49,836 nucleotides of DNA. Source: Rhodobacter capsulatus (lineage in GTDB: Bacteria; Pseudomonadota; Alphaproteobacteria; Rhodobacterales; Rhodobacteraceae). Below, piece by piece: positions 9,153 to 18,518 of this stretch. The number at the start of each line of letters is the position of its first letter. Positions within the stretch are counted from its first letter, which is position 1. The stretch is from positions 1 to 49,836 of the forward strand of contig NZ_SWJZ01000072.1 of the NCBI RefSeq assembly GCF_005144475.1, given 5' to 3'. Under the pieces are notes generated by a model. It was not told where the DNA came from. It saw nothing but the letters and a program-made list of their open reading frames with translations, and made no database searches. The position numbers were made by a program, and so were the translations under genes.

Positions 9153-10532
9153 ATGTTTCTGAGCGTTTTCGACATCTTCAAGGTGGGCGTCGGGCCGTCC
9201 TCCTCGCATACGATGGGGCCGATGGTGGCGGGGGGGCGGTTTCTGGACATGCTGCGCGCCTCGCCGTTTCATCCGCGCCATCTGCGGGTGCGGCTTTACG
9301 GCTCGCTCGCCTTCACCGGCAAGGGCCACGCCACCGACCGCGCGACGATCCTCGGCCTTGCCGGGTTCCTGCCCGAAAGCTACGAGGCCGAAAAGGCCGA
9401 GGCGGCGCTGGCGGCGAACCGCGAGAGCCACATGCTGACGCCGCCCGGGCTGGCGCCGTTGCAGTTCGACCCCGAGCACGATCTGATCTTCGATTACGGC
9501 CACCCGTTGCCCGGCCACGCGAACGGCATGGTGATCGAGGCCCGCGACGCCGAGGGCGACGTGATCCTGCGCGAGACCTTTTATTCGATCGGCGGCGGGT
9601 TCGTGCTGACCGAGGCGGAACATGCGGCGGTGGATGACAAGGCGCTCGCCGCGCCCGCGCCGGTGCCCTATCCGTTCCGCAAGGCGGATGAGATGCTGGC
9701 GATGGCGCAGGCTTCGGGGCTGACGATCGCGCAGATGAAGCGCCGCAATGAACGCCGGTTCCGCTCCGACGCGGAGATCGAGGCGGGGCTTTCGCGGGTC
9801 TGGCAGGTGATGAACGATTGCCTGACGCGCGGGCTGGGGACCGAGGGTGTGCTGCCCGGCGGGCTGAAGGTGAAGCGGCGGGCAAAGGCGATCCATGCCG
9901 CGCTCGAGGCCGAACGCGGTCTGAACCTGGTGGCGCCGCATACGATCAACGACTGGATTTCCTGCTACGCGATGGCGGTGAACGAGGAAAACGCGGCCGG
10001 CGGGCAGGTGGTGACGGCGCCGACGAATGGCGCGGCGGGCGTGGTGCCCGCGGTGATCCGCTACTGGCTGGATCACGTGCCCGGGGCAAGCGGGTCACAG
10101 GTGGGGGATTTCCTGCTGACGGCGGCGGCGGTGGGGGGCATCATCAAGACCAATGCCTCGATTTCGGGCGCCGAATGCGGCTGTCAGGCCGAGGTCGGCT
10201 CGGCGGCGGCGATGGCGGCGGCGGGGCTTGCGGCGGTCTTGGGCGGCAGTCCCGAGCAGATCGAGAACGCGGCCGAGATCGCGCTGGAGCATCATCTGGG
10301 CATGACCTGCGATCCGGTGAAGGGTCTGGTGCAGGTGCCCTGCATCGAACGCAACGGGCTGGGCGCGATCAAGGCGATTTCGGCGGCGAGCTTGGCGCTG
10401 CGCGGCGACGGCACGCATTTCGTGCCGCTCGATGCCGCGATCGAGACGATGCGGCAGACCGGGCGCGACATGCATGCACATTACAAGGAAACGAGCCTTG
10501 GCGGTCTGGCGGTGAACGTGCCGAACTGCTGA
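9153..10532 (+). CDS. sdaA: L-serine ammonia-lyase, iron-sulfur dependent
   Basis: A 459-residue enzyme deaminating L-serine to pyruvate and ammonia. It is the single-chain form: an N-terminal beta domain ([20 protein letters not shown]) fused to the alpha domain ([22 protein letters not shown]). Cysteines for the oxygen-labile [4Fe-4S] cluster occur in [13 protein letters not shown] and in [18 protein letters not shown]. The start at 9153 has AAAGGGAG upstream and begins with the family N-terminus MFLSVFDIF; the open frame extends far upstream only by chance. A dispersed repeat follows the stop codon. Confidence 0.95.
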   Translation: MFLSVFDIFKVGVGPSSSHTMGPMVAGGRFLDMLRASPFHPRHLRVRLYGSLAFTGKGHATDRATILGLAGFLPESYEAEKAEAALAANRESHMLTPPGLAPLQFDPEHDLIFDYGHPLPGHANGMVIEARDAEGDVILRETFYSIGGGFVLTEAEHAAVDDKALAAPAPVPYPFRKADEMLAMAQASGLTIAQMKRRNERRFRSDAEIEAGLSRVWQVMNDCLTRGLGTEGVLPGGLKVKRRAKAIHAALEAERGLNLVAPHTINDWISCYAMAVNEENAAGGQVVTAPTNGAAGVVPAVIRYWLDHVPGASGSQVGDFLLTAAAVGGIIKTNASISGAECGCQAEVGSAAAMAAAGLAAVLGGSPEQIENAAEIALEHHLGMTCDPVKGLVQVPCIERNGLGAIKAISAASLALRGDGTHFVPLDAAIETMRQTGRDMHAHYKETSLGGLAVNVPNC

Positions 10533-10549
10533 GAGGGGGGGCGCCCTCC

Positions 10550-10612
10550 TTGGGCGGGCAAGCCCGCCGCGCGTCGGGCGCTTCGGGGGCGCTGCCCCCG
10601 CCCGCAAGCGGG
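10550..10612. repeat. Dispersed GC-rich hairpin repeat, copy 1
   Basis: Begins TTGGGCGGGCAAGCCCGCC (hairpin GGGCGGG / CCCGCC), continues with GGCGCTTCGGGGG and GCTGCCCCC, and ends with a CCCGC AA GCGGG hairpin. A near-identical stretch occurs at 17278-17332 after ftsY. Both follow the 3' end of a + strand gene. Confidence 0.75.
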
Positions 10613-10615
10613 CTC

Positions 10616-10686
10616 CCCCGGGATATTTTTCCAAGGTGAAAGGCAGACCCGGGCCTGCTTTCACCTTGGCGCAAATATCCCGGGGG
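10616..10686. repeat. Large imperfect inverted repeat (TATTT family), probable bidirectional terminator
   Basis: Arms of about 31 nt: CCCCGGGATATTT..CCAAGG with GTGAAAGGCAG on the left, and CTGCTTTCACCTTGG followed by AAATATCCCGGGG on the right, 8 nt apart. It lies between the convergent genes sdaA and purD. It is the most complete member of an intergenic family seen again at 13596, 19375, 21461 and 25853. Confidence 0.75.
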
Positions 10687-10739
10687 GTGAATTGGCCGAA
10701 GGCCAAGAGGGGGGCAGAGCCCCCTGGCGCGTCTTGGGG

Positions 10740-12002
10740 TCAGAGCGCGCGCCAGCCGATGTCGCGGCGGCAGAAGCCCTCGGGCCAGTCGATCGCATCG
10801 ATCATCGCATAGGCGCGTTCTTGCGCCTCGGCCAATGTCGCGCCGCGGGCGGTGACGTTCAGCACGCGCCCGCCGGTGGCAAGGATCCTGCCGTCTTTCG
10901 CCGTCGTTCCGGCATGGAAGACCATCTGCGAGGAGGTCTCGGGCAGGGCGTCGAGGCCCCTGATCTCGCTGCCCTTTTCGTAAGCGCCCGGATAGCCGCG
11001 CGCCGCCATCACCACGCTGAGCGCGCAATCCTCGGCCCATTGCGCGGTGATCTGGTCAAGCCGCCCCTCGGCGCAGGCCTGCAGCAGGTCGAGCGCCTGA
11101 CCGCCCAGCCGCGCCATCAGCACCTGGCATTCCGGATCGCCGAAGCGGACGTTGTATTCGACCAGCCGCGCCCGGCCGTTCTCGATCATCAGCCCGGCGT
11201 AAAGCACGCCCTGAAACGGCCTGCCGCGGCGCGCCATTTCCGCCACCGTCGGGCGGACGATTTCCGTAAGCACCTGCTCCTGGATCGCCGCGCTCAGCAC
11301 CGGGGCGGGGGAATAGGCGCCCATGCCGCCGGTGTTCGGGCCGGTGTCGCCGTCGCCCACCCGCTTGTGGTCCTGCGCGGTGCCGACCGGCAGCACGTTC
11401 GCCCCGTCCGAGAGGATGAAGAAGCTCGCTTCCTCGCCCGCCATGAACTCCTCGATCACCACCTCGGCCCCGGCCGCGCCGAAAGCGCCGCCGAAGATCT
11501 CGCGCAGCCCGGCCTCGGCCTCGGCCAGCGTCATCGCCACGATCACGCCCTTGCCCGCCGCCAGACCATCGGCCTTGACGACGATCGGCGCGCCCTGCGC
11601 CCGGACATAGGCCAGCGCGGCCTCAAGATCCTTGAACCGCGCCCAGGCGGCGGTCGGCGCGCCGCAGGCGTCGCAAATCTCCTTGGTGAAGGCTTTCGAA
11701 GCCTCGAGCTGCGCCGCCGCGGCCGAGGGCCCGAAGGTCAGCACCCCCGCCGCCCGCAGCGCATCGGCCACGCCCGCGGCCAAGGGCGCCTCGGGCCCGA
11801 TGATGACGAAATCGATGGCATTTTCCTCGACGCAGGCCAGCACCGCCGCCGGATCGCAGGGATCGATCGTCGCGGTCTCGGCCAGCTGCGCGATGCCCGC
11901 ATTGCCGGGCGCGACGATCAGCCGGTCGCATTTCGGGTTCTGCTTCACCGCCCAGGCCAGCGCATGTTCGCGCCCGCCGCTGCCCAGAATGAGAATGTTC
12001 AT
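10740..12002 (-). CDS. purD: Phosphoribosylamine-glycine ligase (GAR synthetase)
   Basis: A 420-residue ATP-grasp enzyme for the second step of purine synthesis, joining phosphoribosylamine and glycine. The N-terminus MNILILGSGGREHAL is diagnostic. Further motifs are IIGPEAPLAAG, the ATP-grasp strand VVKADGLAAGKGV, GAQDHKR-like TAQDHKRVGDGDTGPNTGGMGAYSP and NVRFGDPECQ. The start at 12002 gives the exact family N-terminus; the frame upstream is open only because it is antisense to xseA. Divergent from xseA with 85 bp between the two starts. Confidence 0.96.
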   Translation of the reverse strand: MNILILGSGGREHALAWAVKQNPKCDRLIVAPGNAGIAQLAETATIDPCDPAAVLACVEENAIDFVIIGPEAPLAAGVADALRAAGVLTFGPSAAAAQLEASKAFTKEICDACGAPTAAWARFKDLEAALAYVRAQGAPIVVKADGLAAGKGVIVAMTLAEAEAGLREIFGGAFGAAGAEVVIEEFMAGEEASFFILSDGANVLPVGTAQDHKRVGDGDTGPNTGGMGAYSPAPVLSAAIQEQVLTEIVRPTVAEMARRGRPFQGVLYAGLMIENGRARLVEYNVRFGDPECQVLMARLGGQALDLLQACAEGRLDQITAQWAEDCALSVVMAARGYPGAYEKGSEIRGLDALPETSSQMVFHAGTTAKDGRILATGGRVLNVTARGATLAEAQERAYAMIDAIDWPEGFCRRDIGWRAL

Positions 12003-12087
12003 GCGGTTCCCCCGTTTGTGGCCGCAATGGCCCTTGGCCTTGGCTTTCGCGCCTTCTAAAGTTTCGCGACACATCAGGCAAGGCAAC

Positions 12088-13566
12088 ATGGATATCCTCG
12101 ACGACGGCCCCGACGCTTCGAAAAACGGCCCCTCCGAAAACAGCGCCTCCGGCAACACGCCCGAATTCACCGTCTCGGAAATCTCGGGCGCGGTGAAGCG
12201 GGTGATCGAGGGCGAATTCGGTCGCGTGCGGGTGCGCGGCGAGGTCGGGCGGGTCAGCCGTCCGTCTTCGGGGCACCTGTATTTCGACCTCAAGGATGCG
12301 AATGCGGTGATCGCCGCGGTCAGCTGGAAGGGGCAGGTGGCGCGGATGCAGATCCGCCCCGAGGAGGGGATGGAGGTCATCGCCACCGGCAAGCTGACCA
12401 CCTTTCCGGGGCAGTCGAAATACCAGCTGATCGTCGATGACGTCGAACCCGCGGGGGCGGGGGCGCTGATGGCGATGCTGGAGGCCCGGCGCAAGGCGTT
12501 GACGGCCGAGGGGCTTTTCGATCCCGCCCGCAAGAAGCCGATCCCGTATCTGCCCGCGGTGATCGGCGTCATCACCTCGCCTTCGGGGGCGGTGATCCGC
12601 GACATCCTGCACCGGCTGCGCGACCGCTTTCCGCGCCGGGTGCTGATCTGGCCGGTGGCGGTGCAGGGCCAGGCCTGCGCGCCCGAGGTGGCGGCGGCGA
12701 TCCGCGGCTTCAACGCGCTGGCGCCGGGGGGCAAGCTGCCGCGGCCCGATCTGATCATCGTCGCGCGCGGCGGCGGCTCGCTCGAGGACCTCTGGGGCTT
12801 CAACGAGGAAGTGGTCGTGCGGGCAGCGGCGGAGAGCCGGATCCCGCTGATTTCCGCGGTGGGGCATGAAACCGACACGACGCTGATCGATTTCGCCGCG
12901 GATCGGCGGGCGCCCACGCCCACGGCGGCGGCGGAAATGGCGGTGCCGGTGCGGGCTGAACTGGCCACACGGCTTTCCGAGATGCAGGCCCGGATCAGCC
13001 GCGCCACACAGACCCGGATGGCCGGCCGGGCGCAGCGGCTGGCCGATCTCTCCCGCGCGCTCGGCCGCCCCGAGGCGATCACCCGGCCGCGGCGGCAGCG
13101 CTTCGATCTCGTCGCCGACCGGCTCTTGCCCGCGCTGCGCATGGTCGTCGTGCGCAAGCGCGCGGCCTTTGCGCCGCTCGAAGCCCGGATCTCGCCGCGG
13201 TTGTTGCAGACCTATCTGCGGGTCGAACGCGACCGGCTGGCGGGGCTCTCCGACCGGCTCGGCCGCGCAGAGCAGGCCCGGCTGACCCGCGCGCAGGACC
13301 GGTTCGCGCGGCTTGCCGCGATGCTGCAGACGCTCGGCTATCAGGAAACCCTGCGGCGCGGCTATGCGGTGGTGCGCGGCCCGGCTGATCAGGTGCTGAC
13401 CACCGCCGCCACCGCGGCGGCGCTGGCGCCGCTCGAGATCGAATTTAAGGATGGTCGTTTGCGCGTCCTCCCCGCCGATGCGCCGCCGCCTGCGCCCGCC
13501 CCGAAACCGGCGGCCAAACCCCGCAAAGCCGCGAAACCCCCGCCCGATCAGGGCTCGCTGTTCTGA
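12088..13566 (+). CDS. xseA: Exodeoxyribonuclease VII large subunit
   Basis: A 492-residue subunit of the single-strand-specific nuclease ExoVII, used in repair and recombination. An N-terminal OB-fold (residues about 25-120: TVSEISGAVKRVIE, VRGEVGRVSRPSSGHLYFDLKD) is followed by the catalytic domain with GVITSPSGAVIRDILHRL, RGGGSLEDLWGFN and SAVGHETDTTL. A long helical region and an Ala/Pro/Lys-rich tail complete it. The ATG at 12088 is preceded by AAGGCAAC. The small subunit gene xseB is not in the window. Confidence 0.95.
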   Translation: MDILDDGPDASKNGPSENSASGNTPEFTVSEISGAVKRVIEGEFGRVRVRGEVGRVSRPSSGHLYFDLKDANAVIAAVSWKGQVARMQIRPEEGMEVIATGKLTTFPGQSKYQLIVDDVEPAGAGALMAMLEARRKALTAEGLFDPARKKPIPYLPAVIGVITSPSGAVIRDILHRLRDRFPRRVLIWPVAVQGQACAPEVAAAIRGFNALAPGGKLPRPDLIIVARGGGSLEDLWGFNEEVVVRAAAESRIPLISAVGHETDTTLIDFAADRRAPTPTAAAEMAVPVRAELATRLSEMQARISRATQTRMAGRAQRLADLSRALGRPEAITRPRRQRFDLVADRLLPALRMVVVRKRAAFAPLEARISPRLLQTYLRVERDRLAGLSDRLGRAEQARLTRAQDRFARLAAMLQTLGYQETLRRGYAVVRGPADQVLTTAATAAALAPLEIEFKDGRLRVLPADAPPPAPAPKPAAKPRKAAKPPPDQGSLF

Positions 13567-13595
13567 GCGGCTTTCCCGGGACAACCCGGCGAAAG

Positions 13596-13647
13596 GGCGT
13601 ATTTGCACCAAGAAGAAGCCGATGTTTCTTCTTGGCTCAAATACGCC
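13596..13647. terminator. Long hairpin between xseA and a convergent gene (TATTT repeat family)
   Basis: GGCGTATTTG and CCAAGAAGAA on the left pair with TTCTTCTTGG and CAAATACGCC on the right: 20 base pairs interrupted only by a 2x2 internal loop, with an 8-nt apical loop. It is located between convergent stop codons (13566 and 13679), so bidirectional termination is likely. Same motif family as the repeat at 10616. Confidence 0.75.
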
Positions 13648-13678
13648 TCTTGCCGAGGCCGGGGCCGGGTGCGGCCTG

Positions 13679-14089
13679 TCAGACCCCGACCTCCGGGCCG
13701 GGGCAGTTGAGCGGGGCGGCGCTGGTGTCAAGCGAGACGAGGGGGGCGCCGTCGCGCTTGCCCTCGAACCAGGCAACAAGCGCGTTGCCCTGCAGATGGA
13801 AGGTCCAGCATTGCAGGCCCACATCGGCATTGTGGTAATCGAAGCAGATCTGCTCGCCCTGCTGGAACCAGTCGCCTTCCTCGCAATCGCCCGCCGCAAA
13901 GGCCCAGACGACCTTGCGGCCGGGGCGGTATTCCTCGATGCCGTAGGTGGTGTCGCCCGCGGAATAGGTGATCGTCTTGCCCAGCGTCAGCGCGTCGAAT
14001 TGCGCGGCGGTGAGCGGCGGGCCGATGTCCTCGGCCAGCGCGGCAAGCGGGACGAGGGCGAGGGCAAGCGAAACGAGAACTGGGCGCAT
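13679..14089 (-). CDS. Small secreted protein with four cysteines, function unknown
   Basis: Encodes 136 residues from the ATG at 14089. MRPVLVSLALALVPLAALA is a Sec signal peptide, cleaved before EDIG. The mature part of about 117 residues contains four cysteines (DCEEGDW, ICFDY, LQCWTF, LNCPG), fitting two disulfides in the periplasm, and begins with PLTAAQFDALTLGKTITY, a compact start common in small periplasmic beta-rich proteins. I do not recognise a named family. The end is closed off from xseA by the hairpin at 13596, and alkB lies 68 bp upstream on the same strand. Confidence 0.75.
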   Translation of the reverse strand: MRPVLVSLALALVPLAALAEDIGPPLTAAQFDALTLGKTITYSAGDTTYGIEEYRPGRKVVWAFAAGDCEEGDWFQQGEQICFDYHNADVGLQCWTFHLQGNALVAWFEGKRDGAPLVSLDTSAAPLNCPGPEVGV

Positions 14090-14157
14090 CGGGGTCTCCC
14101 TTTGCGCCCAGCTTGCCGGATCGGGGCAGGCGTGGGAAGCCACGCCTGCGTGATTTT

Positions 14158-15507
14158 TCAGGCCTCGGCCTTTTCCCGTTCCGCCGGGGCGGCGGCGGCG
14201 GGCGCAACCTGCGGGGCAGCGGCCGCGGCGGGGGCGGTCTCGGCGGGGGCGGCCTCGGCCGGTTCGGCGTCGGTCAGCACCAGAGGCGTCTCGCCGTCCG
14301 TCGCCGCCGGAGCGGGCGCGGCGGCCGCCTTCGGCTTCGGCTCGCTGTAGACGCTTTCGCCCTTGCGCACGGCCAGAACGCGGTGATCCATCAGCTTGGC
14401 GAATTGCGAGGGCACCAGCGCCAGCATCGCCATCACCGGCAGGCTGTGCGGCAGGATCGGGCGGCCCGGCGCCTTCAGATCGCCCAGTTGCAGCGCCGGA
14501 TAGGGGCGCGCGGGATGGGCGTGGTGATCGGAATGGCGCGGCGCGTTCAGCATCATCAGCGCCGAGCCGGTCTCGATCGCGTCCCAGCTGTGCGCGGCCG
14601 TCACCGGTTCATATTCGCCCGGCGCGGTTTCCTGCCGCACGAGGCCGTAATGCTGCACGTAATCCGACAGCATCAGCTGCGCCTGGGTCAGCGCGCAGAG
14701 GAACAGGAAGCTGGCAAACCCGGCCGAGCCGAACAGAAGCCCGGCGCCGATCACGAACCACAGCCCGCCCAGAACATAGGTGGCATAGGGGTTGATGCGG
14801 TTGAGCCGTTCCCGCAGCGTCGGCTTGCCCGGATTGGCCTTCACCCGCGCGTCGATGATCGCCTTTTCCTTGGCGTAACCGGCCTTGAACGATTCCGACC
14901 AGCTGCGCGAGGCGTAAGTCCAGTAGCTTTCGCCCAGCGTCGCCGTGGCCGGATCGGCGGGCGTCGCCACCGAGACATGGTGCACCAGCCGATGCGCCGA
15001 AACATGGTGGCCGTAAAGCAGCGAGATATAGACCCACTTGCCGAGGTTGAACAATTTGCGGTCGGCGCGGTGGATCAGCTCATGCGCGTTCGCGTTCGAG
15101 ACCTGCCCGAACCAGAGCGCGGCGGCGATCATCAGGCCAAGCGTGCCCATCGTCGAGATGCCCGCAAACCCCGCGAGCGAGGCGACGACGATCGGCAGCA
15201 GCACGAAATGGGTGATGGCGAGCGCCGACGACAGCTTGTCGGCTTTCGGGAAGGCGGCGCCCTCGGGGGCGTCGGGGGTGGGCTTGGGCGCGCGGCGGTC
15301 GAGCACGAAGATGCCGACCGTGATCCAGGCGATGGCCAGCCAGGAGAAGACGCCTCCGAACAGTGCGCCGAGGAAGATCAGCGGCACGGGGGTGAAGGCG
15401 AAGAGAGCGAAAGTGTCCACGTCGGGGGTTTCGCGGCCGATCTTGCGCAGGCTGCGCAGGGCGACCATGAATTTCGCGAAGGACAGTTCAGCGGGCTTTT
15501 CAGTCAT
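14158..15507 (-). CDS. alkB: AlkB-type membrane-bound di-iron alkane monooxygenase
   Basis: A 449-residue integral membrane fatty-acid-desaturase-fold enzyme. Histidine boxes for the di-iron centre are HELIHR (142-147), GHH...HRLVHH (166-177, followed by VATPADPATA as in AlkB) and HSDHHAHP (325-332); YVQHYGL (283-289) is also typical. About six transmembrane segments are visible. Family members hydroxylate the terminal carbon of alkanes using rubredoxin. Residues 375-449 form an unusual Ala/Pro/Glu-rich tail not needed for catalysis. No rubredoxin gene or dedicated regulator is adjacent. The start at 15507 has GGAG upstream; the longer open frame is antisense to ftsY. Confidence 0.87.
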   Translation of the reverse strand: MTEKPAELSFAKFMVALRSLRKIGRETPDVDTFALFAFTPVPLIFLGALFGGVFSWLAIAWITVGIFVLDRRAPKPTPDAPEGAAFPKADKLSSALAITHFVLLPIVVASLAGFAGISTMGTLGLMIAAALWFGQVSNANAHELIHRADRKLFNLGKWVYISLLYGHHVSAHRLVHHVSVATPADPATATLGESYWTYASRSWSESFKAGYAKEKAIIDARVKANPGKPTLRERLNRINPYATYVLGGLWFVIGAGLLFGSAGFASFLFLCALTQAQLMLSDYVQHYGLVRQETAPGEYEPVTAAHSWDAIETGSALMMLNAPRHSDHHAHPARPYPALQLGDLKAPGRPILPHSLPVMAMLALVPSQFAKLMDHRVLAVRKGESVYSEPKPKAAAAPAPAATDGETPLVLTDAEPAEAAPAETAPAAAAAPQVAPAAAAPAEREKAEA

Positions 15508-15850
15508 GATGCGGTTTACTCCGGCATGAGATGGCTCCGACTTGAGCGCGCACTTTAGACGGCTTTGCGGAAACCGCAGGGCGACGACTTGCCGCAAGGC
15601 CGGATTTTCGCGCAAACGCCCGCAGGCGGGTGGATTTTGCGCGCAGGAACCGCGGATTGGCGGGCGCTGTGGCGATGCGCCGCCTTTGCCCGGCGGCGGC
15701 GGGAGGCGGAAAACCGCCGGCGGGTCCGGGGGCCGCGCGGCCGGGCGAGTCGCGCCTTGGCCCTGCCGCGCGGGGGAAAGGCGCCGATCCGGGCTTCTCC
15801 CTTCCCTCTTGCCCCCCGATCCGGTAGGGATTTGCAAAACGGAGGCTCCG
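15508..15850. other. Alkane monooxygenase-ftsY divergent intergenic region
   Basis: This 343-bp gap separates two divergent starts. It is very GC-rich, with several short hairpins (for example CCCGC AGG GCGGG near 15620). I find no confident promoter, operator or small gene; the ORFs crossing it have no ribosome-binding sites and atypical Arg/Ala-rich composition. Confidence 0.6.
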
Positions 15851-17245
15851 ATGTCGTTCTTCAACAAGCTGAAGTCCCGGCTGACCCGCTCGTCCTCGAA
15901 GATCGAGGAAGGGCTTGACGCGATCATCGCCGAGGCCCCGGACACCACGCCGGAGGCGGAAACCGAAGCTGTGGCCGAAGCCCCTGTCGCGCCGGTGGCG
16001 GCGCCGGAGCCTGTGGCCGTGCCGGAGCCCGCGCCCGCGCCCGTGCCGGAGCCTGCGCCTGTGGCAGAGCCCGAGCCTGTGGCTGAACCGGAGCCTGTAG
16101 CTGTGGTGGAGCCCGAGCCTGTGGCTGAACCGGAGCCTGTAGCTGTGGTGGAGCCGGAGCCTGCGCCCGTGGCGGAACCGGAGCCGGTGGCGGACCCCGA
16201 ACCCGCGGCGGAGCCCGAGCCTGCCAAACGCGGGTTCTTCGGGCGTCTGCTGGGGCGCGGCGGCAGCGGGTCTGAGCCGGAGCCCGAACACGAGCACGAA
16301 CCCGAAGCGGAAACCGAACCTGCGGTGGTGGCGTCCGCGGTGGCCTCTGCCGCGGCGGCGGGGCATCCGGGTCTGCTCGGCCGTCTGGTCAGCCGTCCCG
16401 ACGTGCCGCGCCGGGTGCTCGATGATGCGATGCTCGAAAGCATCGAGGATCTGCTGATCGGCGCCGACATGGGCGTGGATACGGCGCTTCGGGTGACGGC
16501 GAACCTGGCCGAGGGGCGGATGGGGCGCAAGCTTTCCGTGCCCGAGCTGAAGGACATCCTGGCCGCCGAAGTGGCGCGGATCATGGAGCCGGTGGCGCGG
16601 CCGATGCCGCTTTATGCGCGCCGCCCGCAGGTGGTGCTGGTGGTGGGCGTGAACGGCTCGGGCAAGACCACGACGATCGGCAAGCTGGCGTCGCAGTTTC
16701 GTGCGGCGGGCAAGTCGGTGATCATCGCGGCGGGCGACACCTTCCGCGCCGCGGCGGTCGAGCAGCTGAAGGTCTGGGGCACCCGCGCCGGGGTGCCGGT
16801 GATGACCGCGCCCGAGGGGGCGGACCCGGCCTCGCTGGCCTTTGACGCGCTCAATCGCGCGACGGCCGAGGGGGTGGATCTGTTGATGATCGACACCGCC
16901 GGGCGGTTGCAGAACCGCACCGACCTGATGGAGGAGCTGGCGAAGATCGTGCGGGTGATCCGCAAGATCGACGAGTCCGCGCCGCATAACACACTTTTGG
17001 TGCTGGATGCGACGACCGGGCAGAATGCGCTGATGCAGGTCGAGGTGTTCCGCAAGATTTCCGATGTCTCGGGGCTGGTGATGACGAAGCTGGACGGCAC
17101 GGCGAAGGGCGGCGTGCTGGTGGCGCTGGCCGACAAGTTCGGCCTGCCGATCCATGCGATCGGCGTGGGCGAGCAGATCGACGATCTGTCGCCCTTCGAT
17201 CCGGAGGAATTCGCCGCCGCGCTGGTGGGGATCGACCAGGACTGA
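15851..17245 (+). CDS. ftsY: FtsY, signal recognition particle receptor
   Basis: A 464-residue SRP GTPase docking ribosome-nascent chain-SRP complexes at the membrane. A basic N-terminus ([17 protein letters not shown]) is followed by an acidic Pro/Glu/Val/Ala repeat domain (residues about 30-140), then the NG domain with [15 protein letters not shown] (P loop near 268), [16 protein letters not shown] and [10 protein letters not shown]. The NG domain has normal length; the acidic region is expanded by near-perfect 42-bp duplications. GGAGG stands 5 bp before the ATG. Confidence 0.96.
   Translation: MSFFNKLKSRLTRSSSKIEEGLDAIIAEAPDTTPEAETEAVAEAPVAPVAAPEPVAVPEPAPAPVPEPAPVAEPEPVAEPEPVAVVEPEPVAEPEPVAVVEPEPAPVAEPEPVADPEPAAEPEPAKRGFFGRLLGRGGSGSEPEPEHEHEPEAETEPAVVASAVASAAAAGHPGLLGRLVSRPDVPRRVLDDAMLESIEDLLIGADMGVDTALRVTANLAEGRMGRKLSVPELKDILAAEVARIMEPVARPMPLYARRPQVVLVVGVNGSGKTTTIGKLASQFRAAGKSVIIAAGDTFRAAAVEQLKVWGTRAGVPVMTAPEGADPASLAFDALNRATAEGVDLLMIDTAGRLQNRTDLMEELAKIVRVIRKIDESAPHNTLLVLDATTGQNALMQVEVFRKISDVSGLVMTKLDGTAKGGVLVALADKFGLPIHAIGVGEQIDDLSPFDPEEFAAALVGIDQD
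16067..16150 (+). repeat. 42-bp tandem duplication inside ftsY
   Basis: Two adjacent 42-bp units (16067-16108 and 16109-16150), each starting GAGCCCGAGCCTGTGGCTGA, are identical at the DNA level and encode a 14-residue [14 protein letters not shown] unit. The flanking codons continue the same EP-rich pattern in degenerate form. Identity at silent positions indicates recent slippage or unequal exchange. Confidence 0.85.
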
Positions 17246-17277
17246 CGCCGGGAAGACGGGGGCCGGTTGCGCCTTCG

Positions 17278-17332
17278 TTGGGCGGGCAAGCCCGCCGCGC
17301 CTCAGGCGCTTCGGGGGGCGCTGCCCCCCGTT
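17278..17332. repeat. Dispersed GC-rich hairpin repeat, copy 2
   Basis: TTGGGCGGGCAAGCCCGCC, then GGCGCTTCGGGGGG and GCTGCCCCCC, nearly identical to 10550-10600. It lies 33 bp after the ftsY stop. A second hairpin (GTTCTGC GACTT GCAGAAC) follows at 17382-17400. Together they probably form the ftsY 3' end. Confidence 0.75.
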
Positions 17333-17530
17333 TTGCGCTGCCGCGCAAACCCCCCGGCGTTTCGCCCAAGGAAAAGCGGGAGTTCTGCGACTTGCAGAAC
17401 ACAATCCCGTCAGGAATCCGCGCCGGGCGACGAAAACCCCTGTCCTTGCGCCCATCCTTGCCTATTTATCGGGCGCGGGTCGCCCGATGGGAGAGGTGTC
17501 CGGAGCGCGGGCAGCCGCGGAGGGGGAGAG

Positions 17531-18145
17531 ATGGCAGAACGCAAACCGATACCGCCGGGACTGAAGCTCGCGCTTGATTTCGGCCCGCTTGTGGTTTTCT
17601 TCGCGGCGTTCTTCCTGCTGCGCGACCATCCCCTGACGCTGGGCGGCGAGACCTATGGCGGTTTCGTTCTGGCCACGGCAGTCTTCGTGCCGGTGCTGAT
17701 CGCCTCGATGGCGGTGCTGTGGCGGCTCTCGGGCCATCTGGCGCCGATGCAGGTGGCGACGCTGGTGCTGGTCACCGTTTTCGGCGGGCTTTCGGTCTGG
17801 TTCAACGATCCGCGCTTCTTCAAGATGAAACCGACGCTGATCTATCTGCTGTTCGCGGCGCTTCTGGGCTTCGGGCTGGTCCGCGGCAAGCCCTGGCTGC
17901 AGCTGGTGATGGACGGCGCGATCCCGATGCGGACCGAGGGCTGGACGATCCTGACCCGGCGGCTGGTGGCGTTTTTCCTGTTCCTCGCCGTCGCCAACGA
18001 GGTGATCTGGCGCAATTTCTCGGATGCGACCTGGGTCAATTTCAAGACCTTCGGGCTGACCATCCTGCTGATGGGCTTCTTCGTGGCGCAAAGCCGCCTG
18101 TTTGCCCGCTTCGCCCCCGAGGAGGGCGGCAAGCCCGAAAGCTGA
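17531..18145 (+). CDS. Septation protein A (YciB/IspZ family)
   Basis: A 204-residue inner-membrane protein with about five transmembrane helices. Family signatures are LDFGPLVVFFAAFF near the N-terminus, WFNDPRFFKMKPTLIYLLFA in the middle, and ANEVIWRNFSDATWVNFKTFG toward the C-terminus. YciB-family proteins affect septation and envelope integrity, and loss in some bacteria disturbs division; the mechanism is unresolved. GGGGGAGAG precedes the ATG. The position after ftsY is common in Rhodobacterales. Confidence 0.9.
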   Translation: MAERKPIPPGLKLALDFGPLVVFFAAFFLLRDHPLTLGGETYGGFVLATAVFVPVLIASMAVLWRLSGHLAPMQVATLVLVTVFGGLSVWFNDPRFFKMKPTLIYLLFAALLGFGLVRGKPWLQLVMDGAIPMRTEGWTILTRRLVAFFLFLAVANEVIWRNFSDATWVNFKTFGLTILLMGFFVAQSRLFARFAPEEGGKPES

Positions 18146-18265
18146 GCCGGGCAAAATAGGCGCAACTTTAGCTGGTCGGCGAATGGCCGCAATCCTGCCC
18201 TGTTTCGGCAGCAGCCTGCGGGCATCACGGCCGGATCGTCCGGCCGCGCTGAACAGGAGCCAGAC

Positions 18266-18514
18266 ATGTCCACCGTCACCGCCAATGCCTCCGAACCCTC
18301 CTCTGAAGTCGGCTTTCACAACGAACCGCTGGCGCTTTTGCTGGTCGTGCTCTTCGGGCCGGTGGGGCTGCTTTACACCTCGGTCCGCGGCGGGGTGGCG
18401 CTGATCCTGGTGGCGCTGGTCGGCGCGATCTTCACCATGGGCGTCGCGCCGCTTGCGGTCTGGCCGGTCTGCATCCTTTGGGTGCTGGCGGCCGGGATGA
18501 TGCGCCGCGCCTGA
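18266..18514 (+). CDS. Small two-helix membrane protein, function unknown
   Basis: Encodes 82 residues. A hydrophilic 20-residue N-terminus is followed by two hydrophobic helices (about 22-40, PLALLLVVLFGPVGLLYTS, and 44-78) with almost no loop, and the protein ends RRA. AACAGGAGCC before the ATG is a strong ribosome-binding site, which supports it as a real gene despite its size. It lies 120 bp after the septation protein A gene and converges on rlmJ with 4 bp between the stops. No family recognised. Confidence 0.75.
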   Translation: MSTVTANASEPSSEVGFHNEPLALLLVVLFGPVGLLYTSVRGGVALILVALVGAIFTMGVAPLAVWPVCILWVLAAGMMRRA

Positions 18515-18518
18515 GCCC

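Noticed and set aside
10740-13157. A fused 805-residue protein upstream-extended from purD
   Set aside because: The first 385 residues are antisense to xseA; PurD is complete from 12002.
14158-16584. An 808-residue extension of the alkane monooxygenase
   Set aside because: The upstream 359 residues are Ser/Gly/Arg-rich antisense of ftsY; the ATG at 15507 has a ribosome-binding site.
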